Below are positions 7,859-16,952 of a DNA stretch of 64,000 bases, piece by piece; positions within the stretch are counted from its first letter, which is position 1, and the number at the start of each line of letters is the position of its first letter. Both the position numbers and the translations under genes were made by a program. The DNA comes from Sedimenticola sp. (GTDB lineage Bacteria; Pseudomonadota; Gammaproteobacteria; Chromatiales; Chromatiaceae). The notes below the pieces were generated by a model. That model made no database searches. It was not told the DNA's origin and saw nothing but the letters and a program-made list of their open reading frames with translations. The stretch lies in NCBI GenBank assembly GCA_002869585.1, contig PKUO01000052.1, positions 1-64,000 of the forward strand, written 5' to 3'.

Positions 7859-8495
7859 ACTCCGCCCTGGGCTCTACGCCATTACCGACGCCAGTCTCGC
7901 CACAGATATTGCCCTCGACACCCAGGTAGAACTCGCCCTGCAGGGCGGGGCGCGTGTGATCCAGTACCGCGACAAGAGCCACAACCCGCCAGGCCGCCTG
8001 CGACAGGCGTCGGCCTTGCTACAGCTTTGCCGGAGGTACGGTGTCCCACTGATCATCAACGATGACATCGCACTGGCAGCGGAGATTGGGGCAGACGGGG
8101 TGCATCTCGGCAAGGATGATCCGCAAATCGTTGATGCGCGACAGGCCCTCGGAGCGAATGCCATCATCGGCGTCTCCTGCTATAACCGGCTGGAACTGGC
8201 CATCGAGGCCGAGCAGTCGGGGGCCAGTTATGCCGCCTTTGGCCGTTTTTTCCCCTCCAACAGCAAACCTGACGCCAGCCATGCCGACATTTCAACGTTG
8301 CAACAGGCAACCGGCCTGCTGCGCATACCGGTAGTTGCCATCGGCGGTATAACCCCGGAAAATGGTGCCGCATTAGTCAAGGCGGGTGCCAGCATGCTGG
8401 CGGTGATACACGGCGTGTTTGCCCAACCGGATATTCCGGCTGCCTGCCGGCGCTTCAACCAGTTATTCGATATCAAAGAGGATTCATTGTCATGA
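7848..8495 (+). CDS. thiE: Thiamine phosphate synthase
   Basis: ThiE couples HMP-PP with thiazole phosphate to give thiamine phosphate. The 215-residue TIM-barrel protein has GLYAITD at the N-terminus, the diphosphate/Mg-binding motif QYRDKSH, the conserved [15 protein letters not shown] and the phosphate-binding VVAIGGI at the C-terminal side. There are two adjacent ATG codons at the start (7848 and 7851); either gives a normal protein. The gene overlaps thiD by 11 bases and hemL by 4, so it is the middle of a tight operon. Together with ThiC and ThiD it supplies most of the pyrimidine branch and the joining step of thiamine synthesis. Confidence 0.95.
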   Translation: MMHKLRPGLYAITDASLATDIALDTQVELALQGGARVIQYRDKSHNPPGRLRQASALLQLCRRYGVPLIINDDIALAAEIGADGVHLGKDDPQIVDARQALGANAIIGVSCYNRLELAIEAEQSGASYAAFGRFFPSNSKPDASHADISTLQQATGLLRIPVVAIGGITPENGAALVKAGASMLAVIHGVFAQPDIPAACRRFNQLFDIKEDSLS

Positions 8496-9775
8496 CCGAC
8501 GGCCACATACTGTTCCAGCAAGCCCAGCAGCACATTCCCGGCGGGGTCAACTCACCGGTCAGGGCTTTTAAAGGCGTCGGCGGTGAACCGGTATTCATTG
8601 AATCGGCAACCGGCCCCTATATCATTGATTCAGATGGTAAAAAATATATCGACTATGTCGGCTCATGGGGTCCGATGATTCTCGGCCACGCCCATCCGGA
8701 GGTGATCGATGCCGTCGCCGAGGTGATCCAGAAAGGTCTCTCCTTCGGCGCGCCAACAGCACTGGAAACCGAGATGGCCGACAAGGTGTGCGAGCTGGTG
8801 CCCTCTATGGATATGGTGAGAATGGTCAGTTCGGGCACCGAAGCCACCATGAGTGCAATCCGCCTCGCCCGTGGCTATACCGGGCGGGACAAGATCGTGA
8901 AATTCGAAGGCTGCTATCACGGACATTCCGACTCACTGCTGGTCAAGGCGGGCTCTGGGGCACTGACCCTGGGCGAGCCGAGCTCACCCGGCGTCCCTGC
9001 CTCCTTTGCCGAGCACACCATCACCCTCGACTTCAACAACATCGAGCATGTCAAGCAGACCTTTGCCGAGTTGGGCGAGCAGATCGCCTGCATCATCGTC
9101 GAGCCCGTGGCCGGCAACATGAATTGCATACCCCCCGCCCCCGGATTTCTCGAGGGTCTGCGCACTGTCTGCGATGAATATGGCAGCGTGCTGATTTTCG
9201 ACGAGGTGATGACCGGTTTCCGGGTAGCCCTTGGCTGCGCCCAGGGCCTGTATGGCATCACTCCGGATCTGACCACCCTGGGGAAGGTGATCGGCGGCGG
9301 CATGCCGGTTGGAGCCTTTGGCGGCAAACGAGCCATCATGGAGAAGATCGCACCATTGGGCCCGGTCTACCAGGCGGGAACCCTCTCCGGCAACCCGGTG
9401 GCCATGACTGCCGGGCTGACCACGCTGGACCTGATCTCCACCCCGGGATTTTTCCAAGAACTGACCGCCAACACCGCCAGACTGGTCGCCAGCATTATGG
9501 AAAAGGCCCAACAGGCGGGCGTTCCACTGGCCGCCAATCAAGTCGGAGGCATGTTCGGACTGTTCTTCACCGATGCCGGACAGGTCAGCAACTTCGCACA
9601 ATCCATGGCCTGCAACCAGGAGCAGTTCAAGGCGTTCTTCCATGGCATGCTCGACCAGGGCATCTACCTGGCCCCATCAGCCTTCGAAGCGGGCTTTGTC
9701 TCTGCCGCTCACGGGGAGGATGAGTTTGCGGCAACCATCAGCGCTGCGGAAACCGTATTCAGACAGATTGCCTGA
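8492..9775 (+). CDS. hemL: Glutamate-1-semialdehyde 2,1-aminomutase
   Basis: HemL converts glutamate-1-semialdehyde into 5-aminolevulinate, the entry compound for haem, using pyridoxal phosphate. The 427-residue length is normal. The N-terminus has the family hallmark [16 protein letters not shown], the active-site loop [16 protein letters not shown] follows, and the PLP-binding lysine is K265 in [18 protein letters not shown]. The ATG overlaps the thiE stop by 4 bases, with a GAGGA ribosome-binding site inside thiE. A strong terminator follows. hemL next to thiE or thiD is a common gammaproteobacterial arrangement and does not imply a shared pathway. Confidence 0.97.
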   Translation: MTDGHILFQQAQQHIPGGVNSPVRAFKGVGGEPVFIESATGPYIIDSDGKKYIDYVGSWGPMILGHAHPEVIDAVAEVIQKGLSFGAPTALETEMADKVCELVPSMDMVRMVSSGTEATMSAIRLARGYTGRDKIVKFEGCYHGHSDSLLVKAGSGALTLGEPSSPGVPASFAEHTITLDFNNIEHVKQTFAELGEQIACIIVEPVAGNMNCIPPAPGFLEGLRTVCDEYGSVLIFDEVMTGFRVALGCAQGLYGITPDLTTLGKVIGGGMPVGAFGGKRAIMEKIAPLGPVYQAGTLSGNPVAMTAGLTTLDLISTPGFFQELTANTARLVASIMEKAQQAGVPLAANQVGGMFGLFFTDAGQVSNFAQSMACNQEQFKAFFHGMLDQGIYLAPSAFEAGFVSAAHGEDEFAATISAAETVFRQIA

Positions 9776-9796
9776 TAGATCCCCCTATCAAAACAG

Positions 9797-9833
9797 AAAA
9801 AGGCCGGACAGCATTGCTGTCCGGCCCTTTTTT
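9797..9833 (+). terminator. Bidirectional intrinsic terminator between hemL and the PCuC gene
   Basis: A perfect 11-bp stem, GGCCGGACAGC (9802-9812) with GCTGTCCGGCC (9816-9826) and a 3-base loop, is preceded by an A-run and followed by six T. It sits between the convergent hemL and PCuC genes and would work for both. Confidence 0.93.
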
Positions 9834-9855
9834 ACCCAATAGCACCAACGATTGA

Positions 9856-10350
9856 TCAGTGCTTCATGTGCTTCATCGCACCGTCATCCTTCTTCATCAT
9901 TTTCATCTGAAGCTTCTTGACTGGCGCCTTGACCTGGGCTTCGCTGCCGTCCTCGAATTTAAGGGTGATATCCACATCCTGGCCGGGGACAAGTTCCTGG
10001 GTCAGTTCGATCATCATGATGTGCAGCCCACCCGGTTGCAGAGAGACCGTCTCGCCGGCAGGCAGGTCGATCTTCTCAACCTGGCGCATCTGCATCATGC
10101 CATTTTCCATGGTATGGGTATGCAGCTCCACCACCTTGGCGGCAGGGCTCTCGGCGCCTACCAGTGAATGCGCCTCAGAGCTGTTGTTCATCAGCGTCAG
10201 AAACGAGGCGCTGTTGGGCTGCCCTGGAGGTACTGCGCGCACATAGGGGTCGGAGACCATGGTGCTCTCGGCGGCGGACTGCGCCATAACCGTCCCTGTA
10301 GCGGCGGCAAACACAAAACCCGCAGCGATGATCAGCGATTGAATCTTCAC
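9856..10350 (-). CDS. Periplasmic PCu(A)C copper chaperone
   Basis: PCu(A)C proteins bind Cu(I) in the periplasm and help load the copper centres of cytochrome c oxidase together with SCO proteins. The 164-residue precursor has a signal peptide (about residues 1-23, cleavage after VMA). It has the complete metal motif H77-x10-M88-x21-H110-x-M112. The C-terminus is an unusual Lys/Met/His-rich tail (MKMMKKDDGAMKHMKH) that could add copper ligands. Translation probably begins at GTG with AGGAGA about 9 bases upstream. It is the last gene of a leftward group with SCO and a FixH-like protein. Confidence 0.93.
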   Translation of the reverse strand: MKIQSLIIAAGFVFAAATGTVMAQSAAESTMVSDPYVRAVPPGQPNSASFLTLMNNSSEAHSLVGAESPAAKVVELHTHTMENGMMQMRQVEKIDLPAGETVSLQPGGLHIMMIELTQELVPGQDVDITLKFEDGSEAQVKAPVKKLQMKMMKKDDGAMKHMKH

Positions 10351-10419
10351 GATATAACTCTCCTGAATGGTTTGAATAACGATGCGAATGATGCGATGGC
10401 CGGCCTGAACTGAAACATA

Positions 10420-11010
10420 TTACTGAATCAGCTCCCGAAGATCGGCCAGAATTACCTGTGGTTTGGTGCCATGAATCAGGGTCTTGGCGAGCTTACCGTC
10501 CTTACCGATCAGGTAAAGGCTGGCCGAGTGATCCATCAGATAACCCATGGCGGAATTCCCCTCATCCACCTTGCGATAGGCGCCTCCGTAGAGAGTGACA
10601 ACCTTGTCGATCTCAGCTGTAGAACCGGTGACCCCCAGCATGCTGTCGTGAAAGTAACCAACATAGGTCTTCAGCCGCTCCAACGTATCCCGTTCCGGGT
10701 CGACACTGACAAAGAGCACCTGTAACTTGCTCAGCTCATCCGGCCCCAGCTCATTCAGCGCCATGGTCAGCACGCCGAGGCTGGTCGGGCAGATATCCGG
10801 ACACCAGGTGTAGCCAAAATAGAGCACCACCACCTTGCCGCGCAGATCAGCGAGGCTAACCGGGCCATCTGTGGAGTGCAGGGTAAAATCACCACCGAGC
10901 GGGGCCTCAACCAAAGCTGTACCCTGCCCTTCCGGCTTGAAAAAGAATGTCAGCCAGATAAAGGCCACGAGGAGGATGACAACCAGGCCGCCGAGAACAC
11001 TATTTTTCAA
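10420..11010 (-). CDS. SCO1/SenC family copper-delivery protein
   Basis: The 196-residue protein has an N-terminal membrane anchor (about residues 6-24) and a thioredoxin-like periplasmic domain. The copper ligands are C70 and C74 in YTWCPDICPTSLG and H161 in MDHSASLYLIG. SCO proteins assist assembly of the CuA centre of cytochrome oxidase or act as a thiol reductant for it. The apparent start codon is TTG, preceded by GGAG at about 8 bases and lying 15 bases after the FixH-like gene, which indicates co-transcription. PCuC follows 69 bases downstream. The combination strongly suggests an oxidase copper-insertion unit, though no oxidase subunit gene is in the window. Confidence 0.93.
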   Translation of the reverse strand: MKNSVLGGLVVILLVAFIWLTFFFKPEGQGTALVEAPLGGDFTLHSTDGPVSLADLRGKVVVLYFGYTWCPDICPTSLGVLTMALNELGPDELSKLQVLFVSVDPERDTLERLKTYVGYFHDSMLGVTGSTAEIDKVVTLYGGAYRKVDEGNSAMGYLMDHSASLYLIGKDGKLAKTLIHGTKPQVILADLRELIQ

Positions 11011-11025
11011 TCTGATAACTCCAGG

Positions 11026-11514
11026 TCAGTCAGACAGGGAAACGCCCGGCTTGAGCGTAATGAAACGAAAGGGTACCGCATACAGGCCAGCATCGGTCTT
11101 GAGCAGAACCCGGGCCTCCCACTCCATGGCGTTGCGCACGCAGACCGGCAGAATACCATCCCCGGAAAAGCGCCCCTCATCATCCTTGTTCAACTTCGGG
11201 CGGTTGAAGCCCATATTCATATCCACCCCGATAAAATCCACCTCCACGGCATCGACATCAATGCCGCTAGCGGTTACTTCCAGCTTTAACGGCTGAACCA
11301 CCGGGATCTCTCTGGGCGCTATAGCAAAGCTCACCGACCCGCCATCGGGCAGCGCAGATCGGCAAGGGCCGTTCCGCAGGTCGCAGGAGCTATCCAGCGC
11401 CGCGGTATAGAGAATCTCCGGATATAGCAGAGGCCATACTTTGTAGGCCGCCACAACCGCAACCACGACAAACAGCAAGGCCGCCAGCCACAATAACCCA
11501 CTCTTCTTATACAT
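11026..11514 (-). CDS. Membrane-anchored FixH/YtkA-like protein of the copper operon
   Basis: From the ATG at 11514 the product is 162 residues. It has a single N-terminal membrane segment (about residues 6-26) and then an extracytoplasmic beta-rich domain. Features include cysteines in DSSCDLRNGPC and LPVCVRN, and a DMNMGFNRPKL motif like the Met-rich region of FixH/YtkA-type proteins. A TTG one codon earlier could also serve. It is the first gene of the SCO-PCuC group and so probably acts in copper handling or oxidase assembly. The family assignment rests on pattern and context only. Confidence 0.6.
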   Translation of the reverse strand: MYKKSGLLWLAALLFVVVAVVAAYKVWPLLYPEILYTAALDSSCDLRNGPCRSALPDGGSVSFAIAPREIPVVQPLKLEVTASGIDVDAVEVDFIGVDMNMGFNRPKLNKDDEGRFSGDGILPVCVRNAMEWEARVLLKTDAGLYAVPFRFITLKPGVSLSD

Positions 11515-11662
11515 CAATACATCCGATCACAATGAGCGGCATAATATAACCAAGATGTCATGCCAAAAGTATTTAATTACCCACAGATTGGTGAAAAGCC
11601 TGGGAAAATGGGTCATATCACACACCCAGCAACACCGTTCCACCCACCTGAAAACCCGGGAA

Positions 11663-11692
11663 ATAAAAAAGGCGCATGCAAAACATACGCCT
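11663..11692 (-). terminator. Intrinsic terminator downstream of the cytochrome c gene
   Basis: On the minus strand a stem of about 10 bp (arms at 11683-11692 and 11669-11678, one G-T pair) with a 5-base loop is followed by a run of T. It lies 36 bases beyond the second, displaced stop codon of the cytochrome gene. The stretch 11515-11662 holds no gene that I can support. Confidence 0.8.
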
Positions 11693-11763
11693 TATCATCC
11701 CTGCATGAAACACAGGGTAGAGCTAAATTACATACCTGCGATGTAATCGCAAAGGGTAGCGAT

Positions 11764-12042
11764 TTATGCATCGGTCAGCGCCGCTACCATCGGTTTCATG
11801 GCGGCGGTCAGGCCATTGGCGCGAGTACCACTCTTGATATCCTTGACTTGAGCCTGGCAGTAGACAGAGTTCTGACCGGCCAGTTTCGGGTAAGAAGGCT
11901 GGATCGGGCTATTGGCATCGGCACCGTGGCAAGTGCCACACAGCTTAGCGGTGTACAGCGCCTGATCTGCAGATGCATTGCCGGCCAGACCCATTGTCAA
12001 CAGGGCAGCGCCTGCAACCATTGCGATAGTATTCAGTTTCAT
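11764..12042 (-). CDS. Periplasmic c-type cytochrome, apparently cut short by an in-frame stop
   Basis: The 92-residue precursor has a signal peptide (about residues 1-25, ending NASA), the haem-binding motif C-G-T-C-H and a likely axial methionine in LTAAMKPMV. This is a small class I cytochrome c of the c4/c5/c553-like type, an electron carrier in the periplasm. The protein ends at a TAA after LTDA. The same frame continues for eleven codons, IATLCDYIAGM, to a second TAA at 11728-11730. That stretch looks like the C-terminal helix that packs on the N-terminal helix in class I cytochromes c. GAA to TAA would explain the stop. It precedes the FixH-SCO-PCuC genes. Confidence 0.85.
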   Translation of the reverse strand: MKLNTIAMVAGAALLTMGLAGNASADQALYTAKLCGTCHGADANSPIQPSYPKLAGQNSVYCQAQVKDIKSGTRANGLTAAMKPMVAALTDA

Positions 12043-12253
12043 TCGTAAAACCCCTTTGTCATAAATTAGAGCGCAAGACCCATCTGCCCTGCAGCGAGAA
12101 TAATCAGGAGTGACATAATATCACCAGAATTTTCTCCAACCCCATGATTTTTTTCAATGCATCTATTCAGATTGCAAAAAATCAGGCAAGTTCACGGGAG
12201 ATTTCATGATGATTTACCATGCCCCGCCTCGCCCAGCACCTGAAAGCCGTAAA

Positions 12254-12274
12254 CTGCGGGGAATTATCCCGCAG
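12254..12274 (-). terminator. Possible weak terminator after the YqhA-family gene
   Basis: A 7-bp perfect stem, CTGCGGG (12254-12260) with CCCGCAG (12268-12274), lies 3 bases past the end of the leftward YqhA-type gene. It is not followed by a strong T-run, so termination would be weak. The rest of 12043-12277 carries the cytochrome promoter region and nothing else I can name. Confidence 0.4.
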
Positions 12275-12277
12275 GCC

Positions 12278-12808
12278 TTAGTGGGATTTATCGCCCAGAT
12301 GAGCCAGGTAGAGCGCCAACCCCAGCAGCGCAATTCCTCCCGCAAACAGCAGGAGATCCATCGGCGTCTTGAACGACATCCCGAGCGCATATTCAAAATA
12401 GCGCACCACCAGAATCATCAGAATCACCTTCGCCAGCCGCCCCTTGAGATCATCAAGGCTGTTGATCAGCAGGACTTTCGAGGAATTTTCCGTCCGTTCT
12501 GCCTGATCGATCTTGCTGATGAACAGCTCATACAGACCCAGCCCGAAGATCAGCAGAAAAGTGGCCAGAAGATAGCCGTCGACGATCTCAACCACATGGG
12601 TCACCGTCTCCCTGCGCAGCACCATGCGCTCGGCGTTATCCAGCGCCGGCGAGGCGTAATGGAGCAGATGGGTGACCATGTAGAAAGAGTCTACCGTCGC
12701 CATGTAGAACAGCGCCACCGAACCCACCACGCTCGCCAACACCGCCGAGATGGTGATCAGGCGACTCTCCCACAGAAAACTCTCAAACAATCGTTCCAAT
12801 TCTTTCAC
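12278..12808 (-). CDS. UPF0114 (YqhA) family membrane protein
   Basis: The protein begins with ELERLFESFLWESRLI, the usual start of UPF0114 proteins. It has three to four membrane segments, around SAVLASVVGSVALFYMA, GYLLATFLLIFGLGLYELF, VILMILVVRYFEYAL and LLLFAGGIALLGLALYL. The region FISKIDQAERTE and the following SLDDLKGRLAKVILMILV are characteristic. Function is unknown. I choose the GTG at 12808, with AAAGG 4 bases upstream, giving 176 residues as in the family; the open frame extends 35 codons further upstream with no family resemblance. It is divergent from rapA, which starts 204 bases to the right. Confidence 0.85.
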   Translation of the reverse strand: MKELERLFESFLWESRLITISAVLASVVGSVALFYMATVDSFYMVTHLLHYASPALDNAERMVLRRETVTHVVEIVDGYLLATFLLIFGLGLYELFISKIDQAERTENSSKVLLINSLDDLKGRLAKVILMILVVRYFEYALGMSFKTPMDLLLFAGGIALLGLALYLAHLGDKSH

Positions 12809-13011
12809 TGAACCTTTCACTCCATATTGTGACGCACACAGAATACAACAACCGGCCCTTTCGATGAATGCAGATCTGCACAGCGGGTCATCGATCACCC
12901 TTCGTACGGGCACAAATCGTCCTGATTCAGGCTGATATACTTGAGATATGGCGCATGCATAGAATCATGAAGGGCAAGGCTGTATCATTCGCCGATTTTT
13001 GAGGGGCATCC

Positions 13012-15900
13012 ATGGCGGAGACATTTGTAGCCGGCCAGCGCTGGATCAGCGATACCGAATCCGAACTGGGACTGGGCACGGTAGTTCGCACAGAAGGGCG
13101 CACCGTCACCATTGTATTTCTCGCCAGTGGCGAGATGCGCACCTACGCAGCGGCCTCTGCACCGCTGACCCGCGTGCGCTTCTCAGTGGGGGACAGGGTC
13201 GAAAGCCATGAAGGTTGGATGCTGAGGATCAATTCCGTCGATCAGGAGAAGGGACTGCTCCACTACCACGGGACCCGGGACATTGGCCAAGCGGCATCCC
13301 TGACCGAATGCGAACTGAGTAACTTTATCCAAATCAACCGCCCCCAGGAGCGCCTCCTCACCGGGCAAATCGACGACAGCGGCTGGTTTGACCTACGCTA
13401 CCAGACCCGCAGACACCTGCAGCGACTCAACCAATCACCCCTGCTGGGGTTAGGTGGAGCCAGAACCGAGCTTCTGCCCCATCAGCTGTATATCGCCCAC
13501 GAAGTGGGCAAGCGACTCGCCCCCAGGGTTCTGCTCGCGGACGAGGTCGGCCTCGGAAAGACCATCGAGGCATGCCTGATACTGCATCGCCAGATACTCT
13601 CCGGCCAGGTCACACGGGTGCTGATCATCGTGCCGGATTCCCTGCTGCACCAGTGGCTGGTTGAACTGCTACGACGCTTCAACCTGCAATTCAGCATCTT
13701 CGATGAAGAGCGCTGCGAGGCCATCGCCGAATCGGGCCAGGGCGACAATCCTTTTGTTGCAGAGCAGCTGGTGCTCTGCGGATTATCGCTGCTGACCACA
13801 AACAGCACACGTTATGAACAGGCCCTGCAGGGCGACTGGGATCTGATGATCGTGGACGAGGCCCACCATTTGACCTGGGATAGCCAGCAGGCCAGTCCAG
13901 AGTACCTGGCCGTAGAGGGACTGGCGCAGAAAACCCCCGGCGTGCTGCTGCTCACCGCCACCCCGGAGCAACTGGGACGGGCCGGACATTTTGCCCGCCT
14001 GCGGCTGCTCGATCCCGACCGATTCCACAATCTGGAGGCCTTTCTACAGGAGGAGAGCGGCTACCAAAGAGTCGCTGAAGCGGTGTCACAACTGCTGGAT
14101 GAGACCCAAAAACTGGACCAGGCGGCCGCAGGCAGATTGCTGGAACAGCTGGATGAATCGGAGAGTGCACCCCTGCTGGCACTTCTCACCCAGACCGATG
14201 CAGACAGGGGGCAACAACAGGTGGCCCGAGACCAGCTAATCGATATGCTGCTCGACCGACATGGCACCGGTCGCGTACTCTACAGAAACACCCGCAACCG
14301 GATCAAAGGCTTCCCTGGGCGTCAGTTGCACACCTATCCGCTCACCCTTCCCGAGGCCTATCAGGAGTTCATGACCGATGAGTCGGTGACCCCGATTGAG
14401 ACACTCACCCCGGAGATGCTCTATCGCATCCACCCCGGACGGCCCTGGCATGCGATCGATCCGCGCGTCGACTGGCTCAACAACACCGTCAGGCGCCTCT
14501 CTGGCGAGAAGATTCTGCTGATCTGCGCCCATGCCGAGACCGCACTTGATCTGGGCGAGGCGCTGCGGGTTCGCCACGGCATTGCCGCCGCGGTGTTCCA
14601 CGAAGGCATGAGCATTATCGAGCGGGACCGGGCGGCGGCCTGGTTCTCCGACATGGAACAGGGCTGCCAGCTGCTGATCTGCTCTGAAATCGGCAGTGAA
14701 GGGCGTAACTTTCAATTCGCCTCGAACCTGATCATGTTTGACCTGCCACTCAACCCCGATCTGCTGGAACAGCGTATCGGCCGCCTTGACCGCATCGGTC
14801 AAAGGCACACCATTCAGATCCATGTTCCCTATTTTGAAGATAGCGGCCAATCCGTGTTGCTGCGCTGGTTTGATGAAGGTCTGGAGATCTTTTCCCGCAC
14901 CTGCCCCGCGGCCCAGAGCCTGTTCAGCCAGTTACAGCCGGCGCTGCTCGAGGCGACGGAGATGAACGATCCCGACCCGGCACAGATCGAACAGCTGATC
15001 CAGACCACCAGCACCCTCCACAATGAATTGAATGAGGCGCTGCAGCACGGGCGCGACCATCTCCTGGAGATCAACTCCTGCCGTGAACCGGCAGCCAGCC
15101 GGATCAGGCAACTGATCGAGGAGGCCGATGCCGAACAGGATCTGCCCAGCTACCTGGAAAACCTGCTGTCGCTGTTCGGTGTCGAGATAGAGGAACACTC
15201 ACCAGGAAACCTTATCCTGCGGCCCGGCGCGCACATGATCACCGAGAGCATCCCCGGACTGCACCGCGAAGGTATGACCTGTACCTTTGACCGGCAAACC
15301 GCACTGGCTCATGAAGACCGCCATTTCCTCACCTGGGAGCACCCGCTGCTGCTCGGCTCCATCGAAACGGTAATGAACCTGGAACAGGGGAGAAGCAGCG
15401 CCGCCACCCTCAACCATCCTGGCATTCCTGCTGGATCGTTGCTGCTCGAGATGCTGTTTATTCTTGAATGCCCGGCGCCGAAATCGCTCCAGGCGGGACG
15501 CTTTCTGCCAGCCACCCCGATCCGACTGCTGATAAACCAGAAAAATCAGGATATCGCAGATCGAATACCCCGCGATCAATTCACCCAGGCACTCTCACCC
15601 CTGGATAGAAGCGCGGCGAAGAGGATCATCAACTCTCTGCGCAAGCTGCTTGGAGAGATGATTCAGCAGGGAGAAAACATCGCCAATGCGCAGCGCAACC
15701 CCCTGATCGCAGAAGGCATCAGACGATCGACCCAACACTACAGCCAGGAGACGGAACGCCTCATCGCATTGCAGAAAGTCAACCCGAATGTACGTGATGA
15801 AGAGATCCGCGCCATGCTGTCCATCGTCGAGGCCCTGCATGAACACATGCAGGAGGCACGAATGCACCTGGATGCGGTCAGGCTCGTGGTTAGCATTTAG
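13012..15900 (+). CDS. rapA: RNA polymerase-associated ATPase RapA
   Basis: RapA is a Swi2/Snf2-type ATPase that binds RNA polymerase and promotes its recycling after transcription. The 962-residue length is close to the E. coli protein. The N-terminal Tudor-like region begins FVAGQRWISDTESELGLGTV, as in RapA. Helicase motifs follow: LLADEVGLGKTIEA (near residue 174), DEAHH (near 281), LLLTATPEQLG, and in the second lobe GSEGRNFQF and EQRIGRLDRIGQ. The C-terminal DAVRLVVSI ending matches the family. The ATG at 13012 has a GAGGGG site 6 bases upstream. A small gene follows 27 bases downstream. Confidence 0.97.
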   Translation: MAETFVAGQRWISDTESELGLGTVVRTEGRTVTIVFLASGEMRTYAAASAPLTRVRFSVGDRVESHEGWMLRINSVDQEKGLLHYHGTRDIGQAASLTECELSNFIQINRPQERLLTGQIDDSGWFDLRYQTRRHLQRLNQSPLLGLGGARTELLPHQLYIAHEVGKRLAPRVLLADEVGLGKTIEACLILHRQILSGQVTRVLIIVPDSLLHQWLVELLRRFNLQFSIFDEERCEAIAESGQGDNPFVAEQLVLCGLSLLTTNSTRYEQALQGDWDLMIVDEAHHLTWDSQQASPEYLAVEGLAQKTPGVLLLTATPEQLGRAGHFARLRLLDPDRFHNLEAFLQEESGYQRVAEAVSQLLDETQKLDQAAAGRLLEQLDESESAPLLALLTQTDADRGQQQVARDQLIDMLLDRHGTGRVLYRNTRNRIKGFPGRQLHTYPLTLPEAYQEFMTDESVTPIETLTPEMLYRIHPGRPWHAIDPRVDWLNNTVRRLSGEKILLICAHAETALDLGEALRVRHGIAAAVFHEGMSIIERDRAAAWFSDMEQGCQLLICSEIGSEGRNFQFASNLIMFDLPLNPDLLEQRIGRLDRIGQRHTIQIHVPYFEDSGQSVLLRWFDEGLEIFSRTCPAAQSLFSQLQPALLEATEMNDPDPAQIEQLIQTTSTLHNELNEALQHGRDHLLEINSCREPAASRIRQLIEEADAEQDLPSYLENLLSLFGVEIEEHSPGNLILRPGAHMITESIPGLHREGMTCTFDRQTALAHEDRHFLTWEHPLLLGSIETVMNLEQGRSSAATLNHPGIPAGSLLLEMLFILECPAPKSLQAGRFLPATPIRLLINQKNQDIADRIPRDQFTQALSPLDRSAAKRIINSLRKLLGEMIQQGENIANAQRNPLIAEGIRRSTQHYSQETERLIALQKVNPNVRDEEIRAMLSIVEALHEHMQEARMHLDAVRLVVSI

Positions 15901-15927
15901 TCATTTTTGCATAACAGGAAGAGACCG

Positions 15928-16260
15928 ATGAGATTCACCGATTTGCAGATGGGCGAAGAGTTCGAACTGGATGGCGAAAGCTACAGAAAAATCGGCCCAT
16001 TAATGGCCACCAGTCTGACCAGTGGCAAACAGCAGCTGGTCCGCCGCTCAAGTACCGTGACACCCCTGGGTGATCGGCCACAAGCGGCAAAAGGTGGGCA
16101 GACCATCACAACTACAGCATTTAAAACCGCCCTGGAAAATTATCATGCTGAAATTGAAAGACTAGTCGACGCACTGACCCAGCCCAGTAATAGTGAACAA
16201 CTGATGAGCCAGTTATCCGCCCTGAAAGACGATCTATACCGGGAACTGGGCATCGACTAA
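15928..16260 (+). CDS. Small hypothetical protein downstream of rapA
   Basis: The ATG at 15928 has GGAAGAG just upstream and gives a 110-residue soluble protein. The first half (FTDLQMGEEFELDGESYRKIG) has the look of a short beta-barrel-like segment seen in small conserved hypotheticals with a threonine/serine-rich linker. The C-terminal half (about residues 65-110) is helical and charged. I recognise no catalytic motif and no family with known function. It follows rapA closely in the same direction and is probably co-transcribed, so a transcription-related role is a contextual guess. It converges with psiE. Confidence 0.7.
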   Translation: MRFTDLQMGEEFELDGESYRKIGPLMATSLTSGKQQLVRRSSTVTPLGDRPQAAKGGQTITTTAFKTALENYHAEIERLVDALTQPSNSEQLMSQLSALKDDLYRELGID

Positions 16261-16273
16261 CCCGACAGGCACT

Positions 16274-16660
16274 CTAATCATCCTTGGTATAGGGGTAATG
16301 CACATGCCCGTAGCGAATGGCGAGCACGGTGATGGACAATACCAACGCCGCACCCGCTGTGCCCAGCATGCGCCAGGTATCCATATCCTTCATATCCAGA
16401 ATCAGGTATCGCGCCAGCGCCACTATGCCGATATAAAGAGGAATCCGAATCGGCAATTTGCCTGATTGGAGATAGACCCCGACCATCGCCAGCACCTCAA
16501 GATAGATAAACATCAGAAGCAGATCAGCCAGAGTCACCTTCTGTGCGGCAACCATTGTCATCACCTCTGCCCCGGTGGCGATCACCGTCGCAATCGCAAT
16601 CACCAGCAGACCGATGTCCTCTACGATTTCCAGCGCCTTGAATGCATGTTTTTTAAGCAT
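16274..16660 (-). CDS. PsiE-family (phosphate-starvation-inducible) membrane protein
   Basis: The 128-residue protein has four predicted membrane segments and the PsiE pattern: VEDIGLLVIAIATVIATGAEV, then LLLMFIYLEVLAMVGVYLQSGKLPIRIPLYIGIVALAR. These small inner-membrane proteins are induced by phosphate starvation in E. coli, but their biochemical role is unknown. A GGAAG site lies 7 bases before the ATG at 16660. The gap 16661-16952 separates it from the divergent DUF1800 gene; I see no further gene there and no clear PhoB box. Confidence 0.85.
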   Translation of the reverse strand: MLKKHAFKALEIVEDIGLLVIAIATVIATGAEVMTMVAAQKVTLADLLLMFIYLEVLAMVGVYLQSGKLPIRIPLYIGIVALARYLILDMKDMDTWRMLGTAGAALVLSITVLAIRYGHVHYPYTKDD

Positions 16661-16952
16661 AAAAAAACTTCCAATTATCCAGAACGTTCCCGACGCATCC
16701 CCAAATCAAGCCTAGTGAGAATACCAGTCATTAAATATCCGCTTAAAACAGGACCTTTATCACACTAAAGCCTTACACCAACAGGATTAAAGCAGAATTT
16801 GTGATCAATTTCCCTGCCAAACCCGAATAGCACCCCGATAATCATATGAACTGAAAGAATAATCACCGTTTCGAGTCACCAGGCTTAACCAGCCCTCTCG
16901 ATTCAAACAACAATCAGCCCACTCGCAATGCATCAGCCGCACTGGAAAAGCC

